From contig OV884009.1 of the NCBI GenBank assembly GCA_930367205.1, positions 93,703,189-93,767,188 of the forward strand: 64,000 nt of DNA, read 5' to 3'. Below are positions 13,101-24,545 of this stretch, one piece after another (the first letter of the stretch is position 1; each line of letters starts with the position of its first letter). The notes below the pieces were generated by a model that was not told the origin of the DNA, ran no database searches, and was given only the letters and a program-made list of their open reading frames with translations. This stretch comes from Acanthosoma haemorrhoidale. Taxonomy: Eukaryota > Arthropoda > Insecta > Hemiptera > Acanthosomatidae. A program made the translations under genes and the position numbers.

Positions 13101-13130
13101 TATTAAGAATAATAATGCATGTAAAAAAGA
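10111..13130. repeat. Older, decayed array-flanking repeats
   Basis: There is no open gene here. The stretch holds diverged copies of array intron motifs (a GATTTAATATTAGATGATGAC-like block with the AATAATAAAAGATT block at 10.69-10.77 kb, and an ACAATTTCCATCTAAAG-like block at 12.85 kb). It also holds a second repeated segment, with TGGTATGAATGAATAAA then AACTGGGACATTAG, near 10970-11090 and 12560-12680, which recurs at 14460-14575 and 18915-19050. It looks like a broken-down, older set of duplications of the same intron region. Confidence 0.55.
10579..10662 (-). pseudogene. Relic of a lysine-rich-type exon
   Basis: The sequence around 10570-10590 (AAATTAAAGATGATCAGGTA) matches the donor side of the lysine-rich exons at 15067 and 19394, and 10655-10700 matches their acceptor side and intron. 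The donor GT context and the acceptor AG are both destroyed and the interior no longer has a usable frame. Boundaries are approximate. Confidence 0.4.
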
Positions 13131-13139
13131 AAAGAAAAG

Positions 13140-14160
13140 CAAGAAGACGTTTGTATCAGTTATGGGACTGATGTGTTAATGGATTGGAACCACACGGCAG
13201 TCTGATGGAAGGTATATAGTTGCGTTGCCATTTCATGACCAACCAAAAACATTTCCTGGATCTCTACCTTTAGTGATGGCTAGGTTTGGCAGGATAGAAC
13301 TAAATCTTACTAAGCCACCCGATGTAAGAGAACAGTAGAACGAATTCATGCGTGAATACCTTTATTTAAATCATATGGAAGAGACTGCTACTAGTTCCAC
13401 TTACGTGGCGCCACATCATGCAGTTTTTAAAATTACAGGAAACAATCAAAAAATAAGAATTGTTTTTCACGCTTCAATGCCTATGCCACCCGGTTCTTTA
13501 AATGAAAATCTACTTATTGGTCCTAAGCTTCAAAAAGATATATCTAGGATTTTGATAAATTTCCGGAAACATTGAATAGCTCTCTGTGCGGACATACTTA
13601 AAATGTTTAGGCAAATCTTGGTGACTACCGAGCATAGATGCTACCTGCAGATTCTATGGTGCTTCTCTCCAGATGAGGCAGAAATATGAGATATGGACGT
13701 TAACATATGGATACTCTACTTCACCATAATAATCTTCATCTCTCGAAGCTTTGAGAGTTCTTGACCAATTAGCAGAGGTTGAGGGTGAAAAATTTCCCAA
13801 AAGATCAAAGGCACTTCACAGTGACATTAATGATGACATCATAACTAGGGCGAATTTGTTGGAAGAAGCAATTGAGCCGAAGGCGCAACTCATTCAGTTG
13901 TTTGGCAAATGGTGTTTCCCAGTTTACAAATGGGCAAGCAATTCAATGGAACTGATGGATTCAATCCCAAAGGAAGATAAACAGGTTCAAGTATGTTTAA
14001 AACCTGAAGACACTACCACCCAAGTCCTTGGCATACACAGGGATACAAAAACTGACTGCTTCTACTATAAAGTGCAATTGACAAAGGCAAAAATAGCAAC
14101 ATGATCAATGGTAGCAACAATCACTTGATCATATGACCCACTTGGTCTCCTAGCCCCTGT
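13140..14160 (+). mobile_element. BEL/Pao retrotransposon pol (RT) fragment
   Basis: The plus strand carries, across frame breaks, the characteristic BEL/Pao reverse-transcriptase region. GRYIVALPFHD (about 13209) is followed by MREYLYLNHMEE, APHHAVFK, IRIVFHAS and NENLLIGPKLQKD (13348-13560). A broken ALCADI segment follows, then DQLAEVEGEKFP and KWCFPVYKWASNS with IP and a LGI.RDTKTDCF segment (13751-14104). The DD catalytic pair is lost at the break near 13600-13750. There is no LTR, protease or integrase nearby, so this is an internal fragment lying within the old repeat zone. Confidence 0.85.
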
Positions 14161-14436
14161 AATAGTTCTGATTACACAATTTAATATAAGATGATGACCC
14201 TTCTATACAGACATATGCAAAAATTAACGAATAATGGCATAATAAAAGATTGTTTTCCCTTTTTAATTAATATCACAGATAGTTTATTAACAGCTTCAAT
14301 AGAAAAATTACAATTTCCATCGAAAGTTTTAATGATTCTGGTATAAGTGTTGGCTCACACACAATTAACATGAAATGATGAAAAATATGATCATGGTTTT
14401 GTTAGCAATTATATTCTTGTTAAAATAAAAAGCCAG

Positions 14437-15545
14437 ATTTGCTATTTACTGATTTACACTAATTCATTCAATAAACCATATAACAAAGTTTATACACATA
14501 TAACTCCATCTGACAAGCGATCCATAAATGGTATGAATGAATAAATAAAAATCTAACTGGGACATTAGTCCTAGAGTATGACAATGTATTTAGTTTTAAA
14601 ATATTTAGTGCATTGAGTGGAATTACATCCCTCACATACTTACGCTTACATTTTCTGGTTGGAGAATATTCATTTTACAAATCACAAGAGATTGATTAAT
14701 AATGGACCGGTTATTGATATCCATTAGCCTGTATTTAGTTTTAGGATATTTAGGGCATTGAGTGAAATTCTATTCCAAAGTAAAATACATCTGCGTGCAT
14801 TTCTTGTTGAAGAAAAATTTGTAAATGGTTTTGCTCATGTTTTCAATGACATTACACAATTATGGTCTACTCAAAAGCCACGAATTACTACATTGAAATG
14901 AAAGACAAATTAAAGTTTATACACCTATAGCTCCGCTCCTGTGCCATGAAAGCCATTGCAATTCGTCCCCATTTGGAGGTACATTTTATTATCTTTTTAA
15001 AGCATTGCACACTTTTTATTATCATTATAATAAATTTATAAAGGCAAATTAAAGACAGTCAGGTACCTGAATCTGTATACTTTTAGCTTTACTCTTTGTT
15101 TCTTGGTTCTTCTGAGTTTTGATCCCATCTTGTACAGAGGATGTCTTAGGTATCATTGTATCATTCTTGAGTTTTCTTTTAGAATATTTCTTTTCTGCTT
15201 TCTGAGAAAAATATTGAATAAAATTTTAATTGATTTAATATGAGATGATAATCCTAATAAACAAATAAAAGTAAACTATAACGTAACAATGCCATTTTAA
15301 AAGAGTAGTTTCACTTTTGAATTGATATCATCACTACTTAATAATCATCTTTATTAGAAAAAATACTACTTCTAAAGTATTCACGATTGTGATTATAGAG
15401 TAATATCAAATGAAGAGAAATGTTTTCATAATTTTGTTAATAAACTATTTTAATGACTTTTTGTAATAATAATTCACTAATCCACCAATCAATAACTTAT
15501 ACAATTAATCAGGTTGAAAATAGTTTTAATTAGATTCTCTACTTT
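14437..15545. repeat. Duplicated block A (contains lysine-rich exon)
   Basis: This block is nearly identical to 18905-19861 in the same orientation. The left copy has about 120 bp of extra sequence near 14640-14755. The shared segment includes the complete 135-bp exon, its splice sites and flanking intron. The copies part at 15545/19861, the right one running directly into LINE sequence. Confidence 0.85.
15067..15201 (-). CDS. Lysine-rich 135-bp exon of ADD gene, copy 2
   Basis: A strong TTTTTCTCAG acceptor precedes 45 open codons and a CAG/GTACCT donor, phase 0 at both ends. The peptide starts KAEKKYSKRKLKNDT, continues to TSSVQDG, and ends KAKSIQIQ. Its length, its position of similarity (...S.VQDGIKTQ against S.VPHGNRTQ) and its SIQ ending show it is a distant relative of the 50-aa array module. 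It is the probable ancestor-type or 5' neighbour of the array. The basic composition would suit nucleic-acid or chromatin contact, but that is inference. Confidence 0.6.
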
Positions 15546-17040
15546 GTATAATACAAAAATATTTGGTTTGACCGATTATCAATATCATTACGGGGGCAGT
15601 ATTTAGCATATTTAGTGCATCATGTGAAAATATAATTAATCTATGTGAAAGTTTGGTGGCAGATATTTGAAAATTTATATTTTGATGACAGTTTTAATGA
15701 CATAAGTAACAGTAGTTCTCTCAAGCTCCAACACATTCAAGAGAAAATAAAAAAAATATATTTTATTTTTAATCAGAAACTCTACTCAATATGATAGGAA
15801 AATATTCAATTTGTAATAACAAGCAACTTTTTAATAGTTTACCTGTTATTACTATGCATCGAGTAGTGTTTTTTGTGCTCTCCCAGAGGGAGGGATGTTG
15901 GCTATTTGTGTAAATTTATTTCCTTATCTACTTTCCCTTTACTGTTACTTTCTATACTGACGTTGGCGTAGTCTTCAATGACCTATTTCTCTTCTTGTCT
16001 GTGGATTGTCATGATTCCTACTATTCATATCATTTTATTTTTTAATTGGTAAAAAAGGAAGAAAACTTCATAACAAATACAGCGACTGTATATATTATGG
16101 ACCTAAGTGTGTACAATAGTGAGAACAAAGCCCAAGGCACCCCTGTGGCCAACTGAGGGGGTGCAGGCGGACACCAGTGGCACCTGTATGGCAGACAGAG
16201 TATGAGGGTTAAATCTAATTAAAATTCCTTTGTGAGCCATTGTATCTTTTCTTGGTTATTTTCTTCTTCCATTTGAGTGTATCCTACTATTATTTTATTT
16301 GAGATAAGGTCATTGATTAACAAAGTTTTTGAATACAGATTTAAAATATGAATAACTCTGAAATGTTTTCTACTTTCCTATATATATATACAAATATTGC
16401 AGACAGTTGAGCCAAAATGTCAGGAAACATGCCACATACAGAGTGTTTATCTAATCTTCTAGAAGTAATCTTCTAGTCTTGGTTAGCTGTCTTGAAAGTA
16501 ACCGTTTAATTATGTCCCAGGAACTTATGCTAGTTTTACTATAAATTGAACAGGGTCCTTTACCTTATAATCTGTGAATTCTAATTTTTTTTATGGTTTT
16601 ATTAAATCAAATTAATTTAATTGACCTAGTCTCCCCCTTCCTTCTATTTCCCCCTTCCTTCTATTTCCCTTCCTGATACCGTTAATTTTTCATTTACTCT
16701 TTATCCTACTCCACCAATTTATTTTTTTTTTTAATGATTATTTCTTCCTCTGTCTTTTGTATTTTACTATCTTTGGCATCTAATTTTTTGTTAATAATTC
16801 CATTTACTGCACACAAATCACTTTTTAGCTCATGAAAATGAAACCCTGAAACTTTTCAGTATTTTTATTAAAAAGGTTCATAATTTCTCAAAACATATTT
16901 TGTATTGACTTTTCATTATTTACACTTCTTCTAATCAGTCTGTTACCTGACATTTTAAATGTCAGTCAGTCATAACCTTTACTCAGCAAAAAGAAATTCA
17001 ATATTCTAAGAATAGATCAGTTGCATTGTTTAAGTGTAAA
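15546..17040. other. Intronic AT-rich stretch, no gene seen
   Basis: About 1.5 kb with no exon-like island and no clear transposon coding. The interval 15.85-16.20 kb is locally less AT-rich but has no open frame with recognisable similarity. Confidence 0.5.
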
Positions 17041-17044
17041 TGGA

Positions 17045-17240
17045 ACATTTAGCAGTTTTCTAAATATGTTTATCCCAGGTAGGAGATTGATCTAGGATCA
17101 GGCCAAGATTTTTGGTGGAAGAGTAATATTGATAAGATTAGGAATGTATTGTCTATGAATGAACATTTAGCAGTTTTTGAAATATGTTTATCCCAGGTAG
17201 GAGATTAATAAAGGATCAGGCCAAGATTTTTGGGGAAAGA
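17045..17240. repeat. Tandem pair, ~118-bp spacing
   Basis: The segment ATATGTTTATCCCAGGTAGG...GATCAGGCCAAGATTTTTGG occurs at 17065-17125 and again at 17183-17235, with the preceding AACATTTAGCAGTTTT also repeated. Confidence 0.75.
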
Positions 17241-17269
17241 ATGATGTATTTGGACTTTTCAGGATTTAA

Positions 17270-17501
17270 AATAGAATAGAATGGAATGGAAGAACAAATT
17301 TTACTACAGGACAAAGTCCCCTATGAATAACAAATGATGTACAGACAACAAATCCATTTCCGGCAAACAATAACAACTATTTCATGAGAAAGAAAAATTA
17401 AAGTAAAATAAAATGTAAACCTCTATAAGAAAAAAATAATAATATTAAAATAAAAGATTGTTTAACTTCATTCAGTAAATAAACTCGTAATTGGATCAAC
17501 G

Positions 17502-17540
<39 letters not shown>

Positions 17541-18900
17541 AAGTCTATAAAATACAGTATTAACAGACCATATCTAATTTAATAATACTAAATAACATTC
17601 AAGCTAAATAAATATACTATAATGAAAACCAAGGAAGGTGCCAGCCAAACATCTGGATTTACACAGTAAACAATGAAATAAAAATAGAAATGCAAAGAAA
17701 TGTAAATGAAAATATAACGGGTTGGCATGTAGACTGGGGTAGAATGCCCAAAGCAATAGAGTAGTTTAAGGGTACCTATTGACCGATAGGAAATATGGAA
17801 GATATGCTGCTTCCAGGAGAGGAGTTGACTAATATATATCCCTAGGTTATTAACAGTGGACAATAAGGTGAAAGGATTGTTATTAAGGGGTGAAGCAGGA
17901 AAATTAGGAAAGGATCTGAGGAGGAAACTAGAGCCTATAACAATTTCCTGAGTTTTCGCCATGTTTAACTACAAGGCATAGTCGAATAGTAGCCATAGGA
18001 ATTCCGTCAGGACCAGTAGCGTTAGTGCACCCTCTCAGGGATGAGGGAGGTAGTGAAATAGTAGAGCAGGCATTTACAAAATATGAATTTAGTTCAGCAG
18101 AAGAAATTGGGAATGGGAATACCTCTGAGGAGGAAGTGCCAGAGGGATCACAGAGAAAGAGTTTTTAAAGGAGTTGCCATTGGGATTTGAAATCAGGATC
18201 ATAGTAGAGTGCTTTATGAGTTTACTTGCACTTCGGACTGTAGTCTGAGTCAAGTTGCAGAGTACTCAGAACGCCTGATAATTATCTACAAGCCTTGTGG
18301 AACTGAACATCTTCGAGCAGCCTCATGCCTTCTTTACCATTCCCTGATCTCCTGGCATATCCATGGAGCATGCCGGCGATAAAAGGTAGACCTTATAGGG
18401 TGGGGGGCATTAAGGATATTAAGGAGGTCGGCAATGAGGATATCCACTATGGAGTCAGTTGTGGAGCAGGAATAAATAGTATTCCAAGTCAGGGCTTTTA
18501 GGTCCAGTAGAACATTTCAGGAGTAAAGATATCCAGATTGTAGCAGATTATAGTTTTAGTAGGAAAATATGGGGTCTGGATATTATAGGAGATTCGGGTA
18601 AGAGCATGAGTGAACAGGAACAAAACAGGCAGCTGAGCATAGAAGTCAATAATGTGGAGATCCAGCGAAGTATCATACTTACAGGTGTGTTGAGTGAGAG
18701 AGAAAGGAATAATGAAGAGATGAGGCAAAAACATAGGCCCTCGTGGTAGTGCTTCTCATAGGAATCCAATAGGAGGTTGATATTTAGGTGACCAGAGATG
18801 ATAATAATGTTGGAGTAGAGAGGAATACAATTGTAGAAGGTAGACTCCAAAATTGGCACAAAAGGCACCGTAGAGAACGATACACTACACTATAGAGGAA
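17270..18900 (-). mobile_element. CR1/Jockey-like LINE, 3' part, decayed
   Basis: The minus strand encodes a broken non-LTR reverse transcriptase. The C-terminal region at 17962-17588 contains KTQEIVIGSS, NNLGIYISQLLSWKQHI and a RSIGTLKLLYCFGHSTPV...IVYC block. The upstream piece 18868-18498 has an endonuclease segment (FYNCIPLYSNIIIISGHLN) and matches a second copy at 20704-20253. RT-like NATGPDGIP-type sequence lies near 18020. The 3' end at 17270-17300 has an ATTCT-rich tail and a GGGGACTTTGTCCT motif that recurs at 34560. A perfect (AT)n run occupies about 17502-17536. The pieces are out of order for one intact element and have been rearranged. Confidence 0.65.
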
Positions 18901-18904
18901 GTGC

Positions 18905-19861
18905 TAGCTACTGATTTACACTAATTCATTCAATAAATCATATAACAAAGTTTATACACATTTAACTCCATCTAACAAGCGATCCATTCTTACAATTAAA
19001 TGGTATGAATGAATAAATAAAAATCCAACTAGGACATTAGTCTTCAGAGTATGACAATGTATTTAGTTTTAGAATATTTAGTGCATTGAGTGAAATTCTA
19101 TTTCAAAGTAAAATATATCTGCGTGCATTTCTCGTTGAAGAAAAATTTATAATGGTTTTTCATATGTTTTCAATGACATTACACAATTATGGTCTACTCA
19201 AAAGCCACGAATTACTACATTGAAATGAAAGACAAATTAAAGTTTATACACCTATAGCTCCGCTCCTGTGCCATGAAAGCCATTGCAATTCGTCCCCATT
19301 TGGAGGTACATTTTATTATCTTTTTAAAGCATTGCACACTTTTTATTATCATTATAATAAATTTATAAAGGCAAATTAAAGACAGTCAGGTACCTGAATC
19401 TGTATACTTTTAGCTTTACTCTTTGTTTCTTGGTTCTTCTGAGTTTTGATCCCATCTTGTACAGAGGATGTCTTAGGTATCATTGTATCATTCTTGAGTT
19501 TTCTTTTAGAATATTTCTTTTCTGCTTTCTGAGAAAAATATTGAATAAAATTTTAATTGATTTAATATGAGATGATAATCCTAATAAACAAATAAAAGTA
19601 AACTATAACGTAACAATGCCATTTTAAAAGAGTAGTTTCACTTTTGAATTGATATCATCACTACTTAATAATCATCTTTATTAGAAAAAATACTACTTCT
19701 AAAGTATTCACGATTGTGATTATAGAGTAATATCAAATGAAGAGAAATGTTTTCATAATTTTGTTAATAAACAATTTTAATGACTTTTTGTAATAATAAT
19801 TCACTAATCCACCAATCAATAACTTATACAATTAATCAGGTTGAAAATAGTTTTAATTAGA
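18905..19861. repeat. Duplicated block A', second copy
   Basis: Same-orientation copy of 14437-15545 lying between two copies of the same LINE fragment (17949-18900 and 19868-20690). The layout A-gap-B-A'-B' indicates a tandem duplication of a unit containing block A and LINE piece B, with the gap lost from, or added to, one copy. Confidence 0.85.
19394..19528 (-). CDS. Lysine-rich 135-bp exon of ADD gene, copy 1
   Basis: By my reading this is identical in sequence over all 135 bp to the exon at 15067-15201, with the same acceptor (TTTTTCTCAG), donor (CAG/GTACCT) and phase-0 frame. It follows the last ADD exon (20857) by about 1.3 kb and is compatible in phase with it. Inclusion of both copies would simply repeat the 45-residue basic segment. 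Confidence 0.6.
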
Positions 19862-19867
19862 TACTCC

Positions 19868-20704
19868 TTTTTCCTGAGTTTTCGCCATGTTTAACTACAA
19901 GGCATAGTCGGATAGTAGGCATAGGAATTCCGTCAGGACCAGTAGCGTTAGTACACCCTCTCAGGGATGAGGGAGGTAGTGAAATAGTAGAGAAGGCCAG
20001 AGGGATCACAGAGGAAGAGTTTTTAAAGGAGTTGCCATTGGGATTTAAAATCAGGATCATAGTAGAGTGCTTTATGAGTTTACTTGCACTTCGGACTGTA
20101 GTCTTTCTACAAGCCTTGTGGAACTGAACATCTTCGCCGGCGATAAAAGGTAGACCTTATAGGGTGGGGGGCATTAAGGATATTAAGGAGGTCGGCAATG
20201 AGGATATCCACTATGGAGTCAGTTGTGGAGCAGGAATAAATAGTATTCCAAGTCAGGGCTTTAAGGTCCAGTAGAACATTTCAGGAGTAAAGATATCCAG
20301 ATTGTAGCAGATTATAGTTTTAGTAGGAAAAGATTGGGTCTGGATATTATAGGAGATTCGGATAAGAGCATGAGTGAACAGGAACAAAACAGGCAGCTGA
20401 GCATAGAAGTCAATAATGTGGAGATCCAGCGAAGTATCATACTTACAGGTGTGTTGAGTGAGAGAGAAAGAAACAATGAAGAGATGAAGCAAAAACATAG
20501 GCCCTCGGGGTAGTGCTTCTCATGGGAATCCAATAGGAGGTTGATATTTAGGTGACCAGAGATGATAATAATATTGGAGTAGAGTGGAATAAAATTGTAG
20601 AAGGTAGACTCCAAAATTGGCACAAAAGGCACCGTAGAGAACGATACACTACACCATAGAGGAAGTGGCAGGATATCTCGCTGATAAGAAACTCGATAGA
20701 ACAT
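19868..20704 (-). mobile_element. LINE fragment B' (endonuclease/RT pieces)
   Basis: Duplicate of 17949-18900. The minus strand contains FYNFIPLYSNIIIISGHLN, an apurinic endonuclease-type GDLN segment, in 20704-20312, and an RT-type NATGPDGIPMPTIRL in 20060-19857. Both are interrupted. The same LINE family is also present at 25850-26600. Confidence 0.65.
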
Positions 20705-20856
20705 GAGAACAGTATCATAAGCATAACTGATGTTATTAATCCTTTTCTCTATTAACTTCCACTCCCACTGTAATTGTCAAGGATATTTTGAATATTCTGG
20801 CAGATTATATTGTAACGATATTTCTATGATCAAATTGAATTGAATTGAACCTTTAC

Positions 20857-20997
20857 CCTAGTCCGAATCATTTGATTTGCTGCCCAGCAAAGAGTGCGGA
20901 GCTCAATTAAGGGTTGAACATTGCAGCAAAAACATATCCATCCATCTTCTTGAACTTTGATTTGTTTCTCTTTGGGAAGGTTCCTTTTGATACAGCC
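20857..20997 (-). CDS. ADD domain exon 3 (PHD end and C-terminal helix)
   Basis: A TTTCTTTCACAG acceptor precedes 47 codons ending AGG/GTAAAG, phase 0 at both ends. The peptide begins GCIKRNLPKEK, completing the FC-x2-C-I motif begun in the previous exon. It then has WICFCC, the last zinc-binding CxxC pair of the ATRX-type PHD finger, followed by VQPLIELRTLCW, which corresponds to the helix after WYCYIC in ATRX (PLLDLVTAC). This is a clear structural match to the C-terminal third of an ADD domain. Confidence 0.85.
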
Positions 20998-23441
20998 CTG
21001 TGAAAGAAAGTACAAATTCAATATTAATTCGTTTACTTAAGTTTAACGCCACTATGTGCTGTAATTTAAATCAGGAAGGATAAGCTAACCTGCTCAGTTG
21101 CCACTTTCTAATTTACATAACAGGTTTTAAAAAATAAAAGACAAGTTTGAATTTGAACCTAGCTAGATATAGATAGCTAAATTATATTTGTATTTATAAT
21201 AGATTTATAAATTATTCATTTACATAATAAAAGGAGGATTTACATAACTAAATATTCCCACTTACAGTACTTATAATATTATTCAGTGCTTAACCTAAAG
21301 AAAGTGCATATCTCGGGAGGGGACGTATTTGATGAGGTGGATTCCCCAATTAAATATTAATAAATTTGAGCCCATTAAAAGCAGTATTTAGCCCTGCAGG
21401 ATCGAATCGAGAGCCTGTTAGTTTCTCGTGTTCTCTATGCCTCGCCATTCTTTCCAGCAACCATTCTTTCTTCTAATATTTACTGTTTTCGAGAAATGTA
21501 TGTTACCTTATGACTCAGAAGGGAGATATCCTTCGCAAAATCGATGTTATTCAAGAATGTCTGTATTACCAATCATAGTTAAAGGCCAGGCCTTCCTTTT
21601 AGAGATGGGGTTTTCAGTGTCTACCTGGTTTTATTACTAAGGGTACCTTGTCTTGGTCCAGGTCAAAACATTGTCTCCAGAAAATTTCATCCTTAAATTC
21701 AATCTAATTCTAATTATATGTATTTTAGTGATTCTGCTTTTGTTTAAAATATTTTATACTTACTTATTTATATAAGGTAAAAGGACATTAATAAAGAATA
21801 CTAGTTTATTTCAGAGTTTCAAGTAATATTCTATCAGAGTTTACTGTGGTCCTAGAGAATAATATTACTATTTCAAATGTTTCATAACATAACAGTCTAT
21901 ACAGTTTATTTACTAAATATAATATTTACCTAATACAAATAATGATTTAAGTAACATGGGTGCATTCTTTGTTGTTGGGCGGTCTTTAGTCCTGATTTCT
22001 TCCTTCCATGCTGGCTTCCCTTGTCTCTATTGCACATGGCTCTATTGGTCACACCCCGTCACATGGCTACTGGCTATCTTAAGTCACTGAATGACTGCAA
22101 GAATATGCCTCAAGTGCATCATTTGGTGGAGCACCCTGAAACTAGATGGTCTGTTGGAAGACCCTGTGGATTTATTCTGTTGGGGTCACTAGAAGTGGTC
22201 AGACTGATTCGAGGGAGCCCACCTTCTTGCTATCGTACTCTACTGATCATAGTTCATTAAACAGTTATCCCAGTTATTCAAAACATTGTGTTTCTATCAT
22301 TAATCCCAATCCGACTATCCCTGATACCACACCTCCCAGATGTATATAATATCCATATCAATCTTCATATGTTATAATATAATAGTACTAGTTGACCCAA
22401 GGATCAGTTTTCCATTTTTTTTATAATAAAATTTATTATTTGGATTTTCATCAAAAACATTTTTTTACATAAATTACAAACTAAAATATATTTGTAAAAT
22501 ACATAACAATGACATGAAACATGTTCAACATGAGAGATATATCAGTTGTGAAATTGTTGAATGACACCTAGGAAAGCCCACCTGTTCATTTGTTATTTTG
22601 CTTTTGTTTTTTAACTAATTAACTACCATAATGACTATGAACCTAGAAATCAAAGTGATTGATATAATCAAAAAACTAGGAAAGAAATAGCTCAAAAACA
22701 GGTCAGTTTTAGTTTGGTGCTTGAAGAGGAATGAAGATTTCAAGTTAGCCCACGTTTTACAGGGACCAAAGATTTCACTTTCTAAGGATTACATCAAGAA
22801 AACTAGAACCGATAGAAAATTGCTAGCCCCATACCTAAAAAATTTAAGTCAAACATCCTGTCAACAAAGTTGGTATTTAATAAGGTGGTTATTTAATAGA
22901 TCAGGTGTTTTCTACTAAATATTTGGAAAATAACAAAAAGATGACTATCTCAAATTTAAACATGAACCAGGAAAAGAAAATGTAGGAATCAGAAGAGGTA
23001 GGACAGACTACTGAACAGAAACCAACAATAGTTCGCACTAAAAGCAACAAACCGAAATGGAATTACTACTATTATCTCAATATTGACCTCAATTTAATGA
23101 TTAAAATAATTTATATCAGATGTCATTTACAAGGTACTGCATTTTTTTTTTCAAATTTTATAGACTGGGTTTTTTATGGGACGTGTGTATTTATTTCTTA
23201 ATCTTAAACTAATTTACTTATAAATACATTTGTAATGAATGAACTTAATTGCAATGCCTTTTTTAAAATAAATTTTAAATTGACATTGTGCTATATTATT
23301 ATTACTGTTATTGTTTTTCTTAGCCTTAAACTTATTCCATTACATTAAATTAATTAACTTACATGTATAGTTCTAATGAATGCAATAAATATTCTTATGA
23401 TAATTAAAAAACCTGTCTAAATTACTGCAAGAAATACCAAC
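20998..23441. other. Intron between ADD exons 3 and 2
   Basis: AT-rich. No exon-like island with splice sites was seen. Open stretches on the plus strand at 21428-21640 and 22021-22349 show no recognisable similarity and no codon or splice support. Confidence 0.5.
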
Positions 23442-23570
23442 CCTGCAAAAGCCCGAAGGACACTGAGAACATAAATAAAGTTCTCCACCGTGCCCGCACC
23501 ATCTGCAGTACTTATCTGTATCATCTTCATCTACCGAAAAATCACCATCTTGGTAGGCATTATGGCACTT
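23442..23570 (-). CDS. ADD domain exon 2 (PHD-like zinc core)
   Basis: Acceptor ATCTAATTTCAG, 43 codons, donor AGG/GTTGGT, phase 0 at both ends. The peptide reads KCHNAYQDGD, an acidic SVDEDDTDK stretch, then YCRWCGHGGELYLCSQC and FCR. This follows ATRX CRWCAEGGNLICCDFC...FCKKC position by position, including RW between the first PHD cysteine pair and GG before the second. The leading KC completes the GATA-like finger pair from exon 1 (ICK|KC). The acidic run sits where ATRX contacts the H3 tail. GTTGGT is a weak donor but is the only one that restores FCRGC. Confidence 0.85.
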
Positions 23571-24293
23571 CTGAAATTAGATAAAAAACTATTCAAGAAT
23601 TTTTTCACTAAATTATATTAAACTAACATAATAAATGCATTTAAGAAGTTTCATTATTTGTAACTAAAAAAATATTATTGTAAAAATTTATTTAAAATAA
23701 ATAATTTTGATTTTTGATTTAGTTTTTTTCTCATCTATCGCTATGTTATAAAGTTTTAATAGTTAAAGTAATTATAATTACACCTCCTAGAGGATAATTT
23801 AACATATTGATTGATCTCTTGAGATACAGTTAGTAGAACAATTAATAGAATAATAATTCAGTTAAAGGATGATTTTATAAAATGAAATTATTTCATAATC
23901 ATTTTGAAAATACACAATAATAAAGTAATGTTATATGTGGATCTTCCACACACCCATAATTTAGAATAGATTAAATTAATACACGGGAGAAGTCATCCCT
24001 GTAAAACAGAATTAATGTTGGAGCAAATTTTTGTTTACATTAAGTGACTTTAACATCAGTTTTGACTTTTTGATATGTGAGAGGCCTCAGTGGTAGCATA
24101 TAATGATGCAATCAATTTGTTTCAATGATTTAAAATGAATTGTGAAATATGTTTCAACCTCGTAGCTATTCTGTCTACATATTATCCCTTAAGAGTATAA
24201 ATTGTTCATTGATATCAATAATTAGTTTTATCATTGGTTAAGATATAATGTTTTCTTTTTTATTCTACTATTTCTTTAAAATTATTTACAAAC

Positions 24294-24326
24294 CTATCAT
24301 CTTCATCAACATAGGAGCCAATATAT
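24294..24326 (-). pseudogene. Possible relic or micro-exon related to ADD exon 2
   Basis: A strong acceptor (TTTTGTATGTTACAG) is followed by 33 nt that end in a GATAG/GTTTGT donor-like site. In one frame it reads YIGSYVDEDDR, resembling the SVDEDDTDK part of ADD exon 2. That frame is not compatible with phase-0 splicing between exons 27383 and 23570, and the compatible frame contains TGA. It is more likely a dead partial duplicate than a used exon. Confidence 0.25.
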
Positions 24327-24545
24327 CTGTAACATACAAAAGAGGAAATACCTTGTAGTTACAAATAGACCTTCTAGGTAAAAAAATGGCTATCCGCCTA
24401 TATGCCAGAGGAAAATTACGGGCATGTGGTCATCAACAAAAGATGAATGGCCCTCAATGGCAGAATGATGGGGCACCAGAATTTTGATTTTTTTAATTAC
24501 GGGAGATACAATATTATGAAACTACATGATCATAAAACAGACAGG

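Noticed and set aside
21380..21420. tRNA-like GGATCGAATCG sequence
   Set aside because: No acceptor stem or anticodon arm pairing could be found around it.
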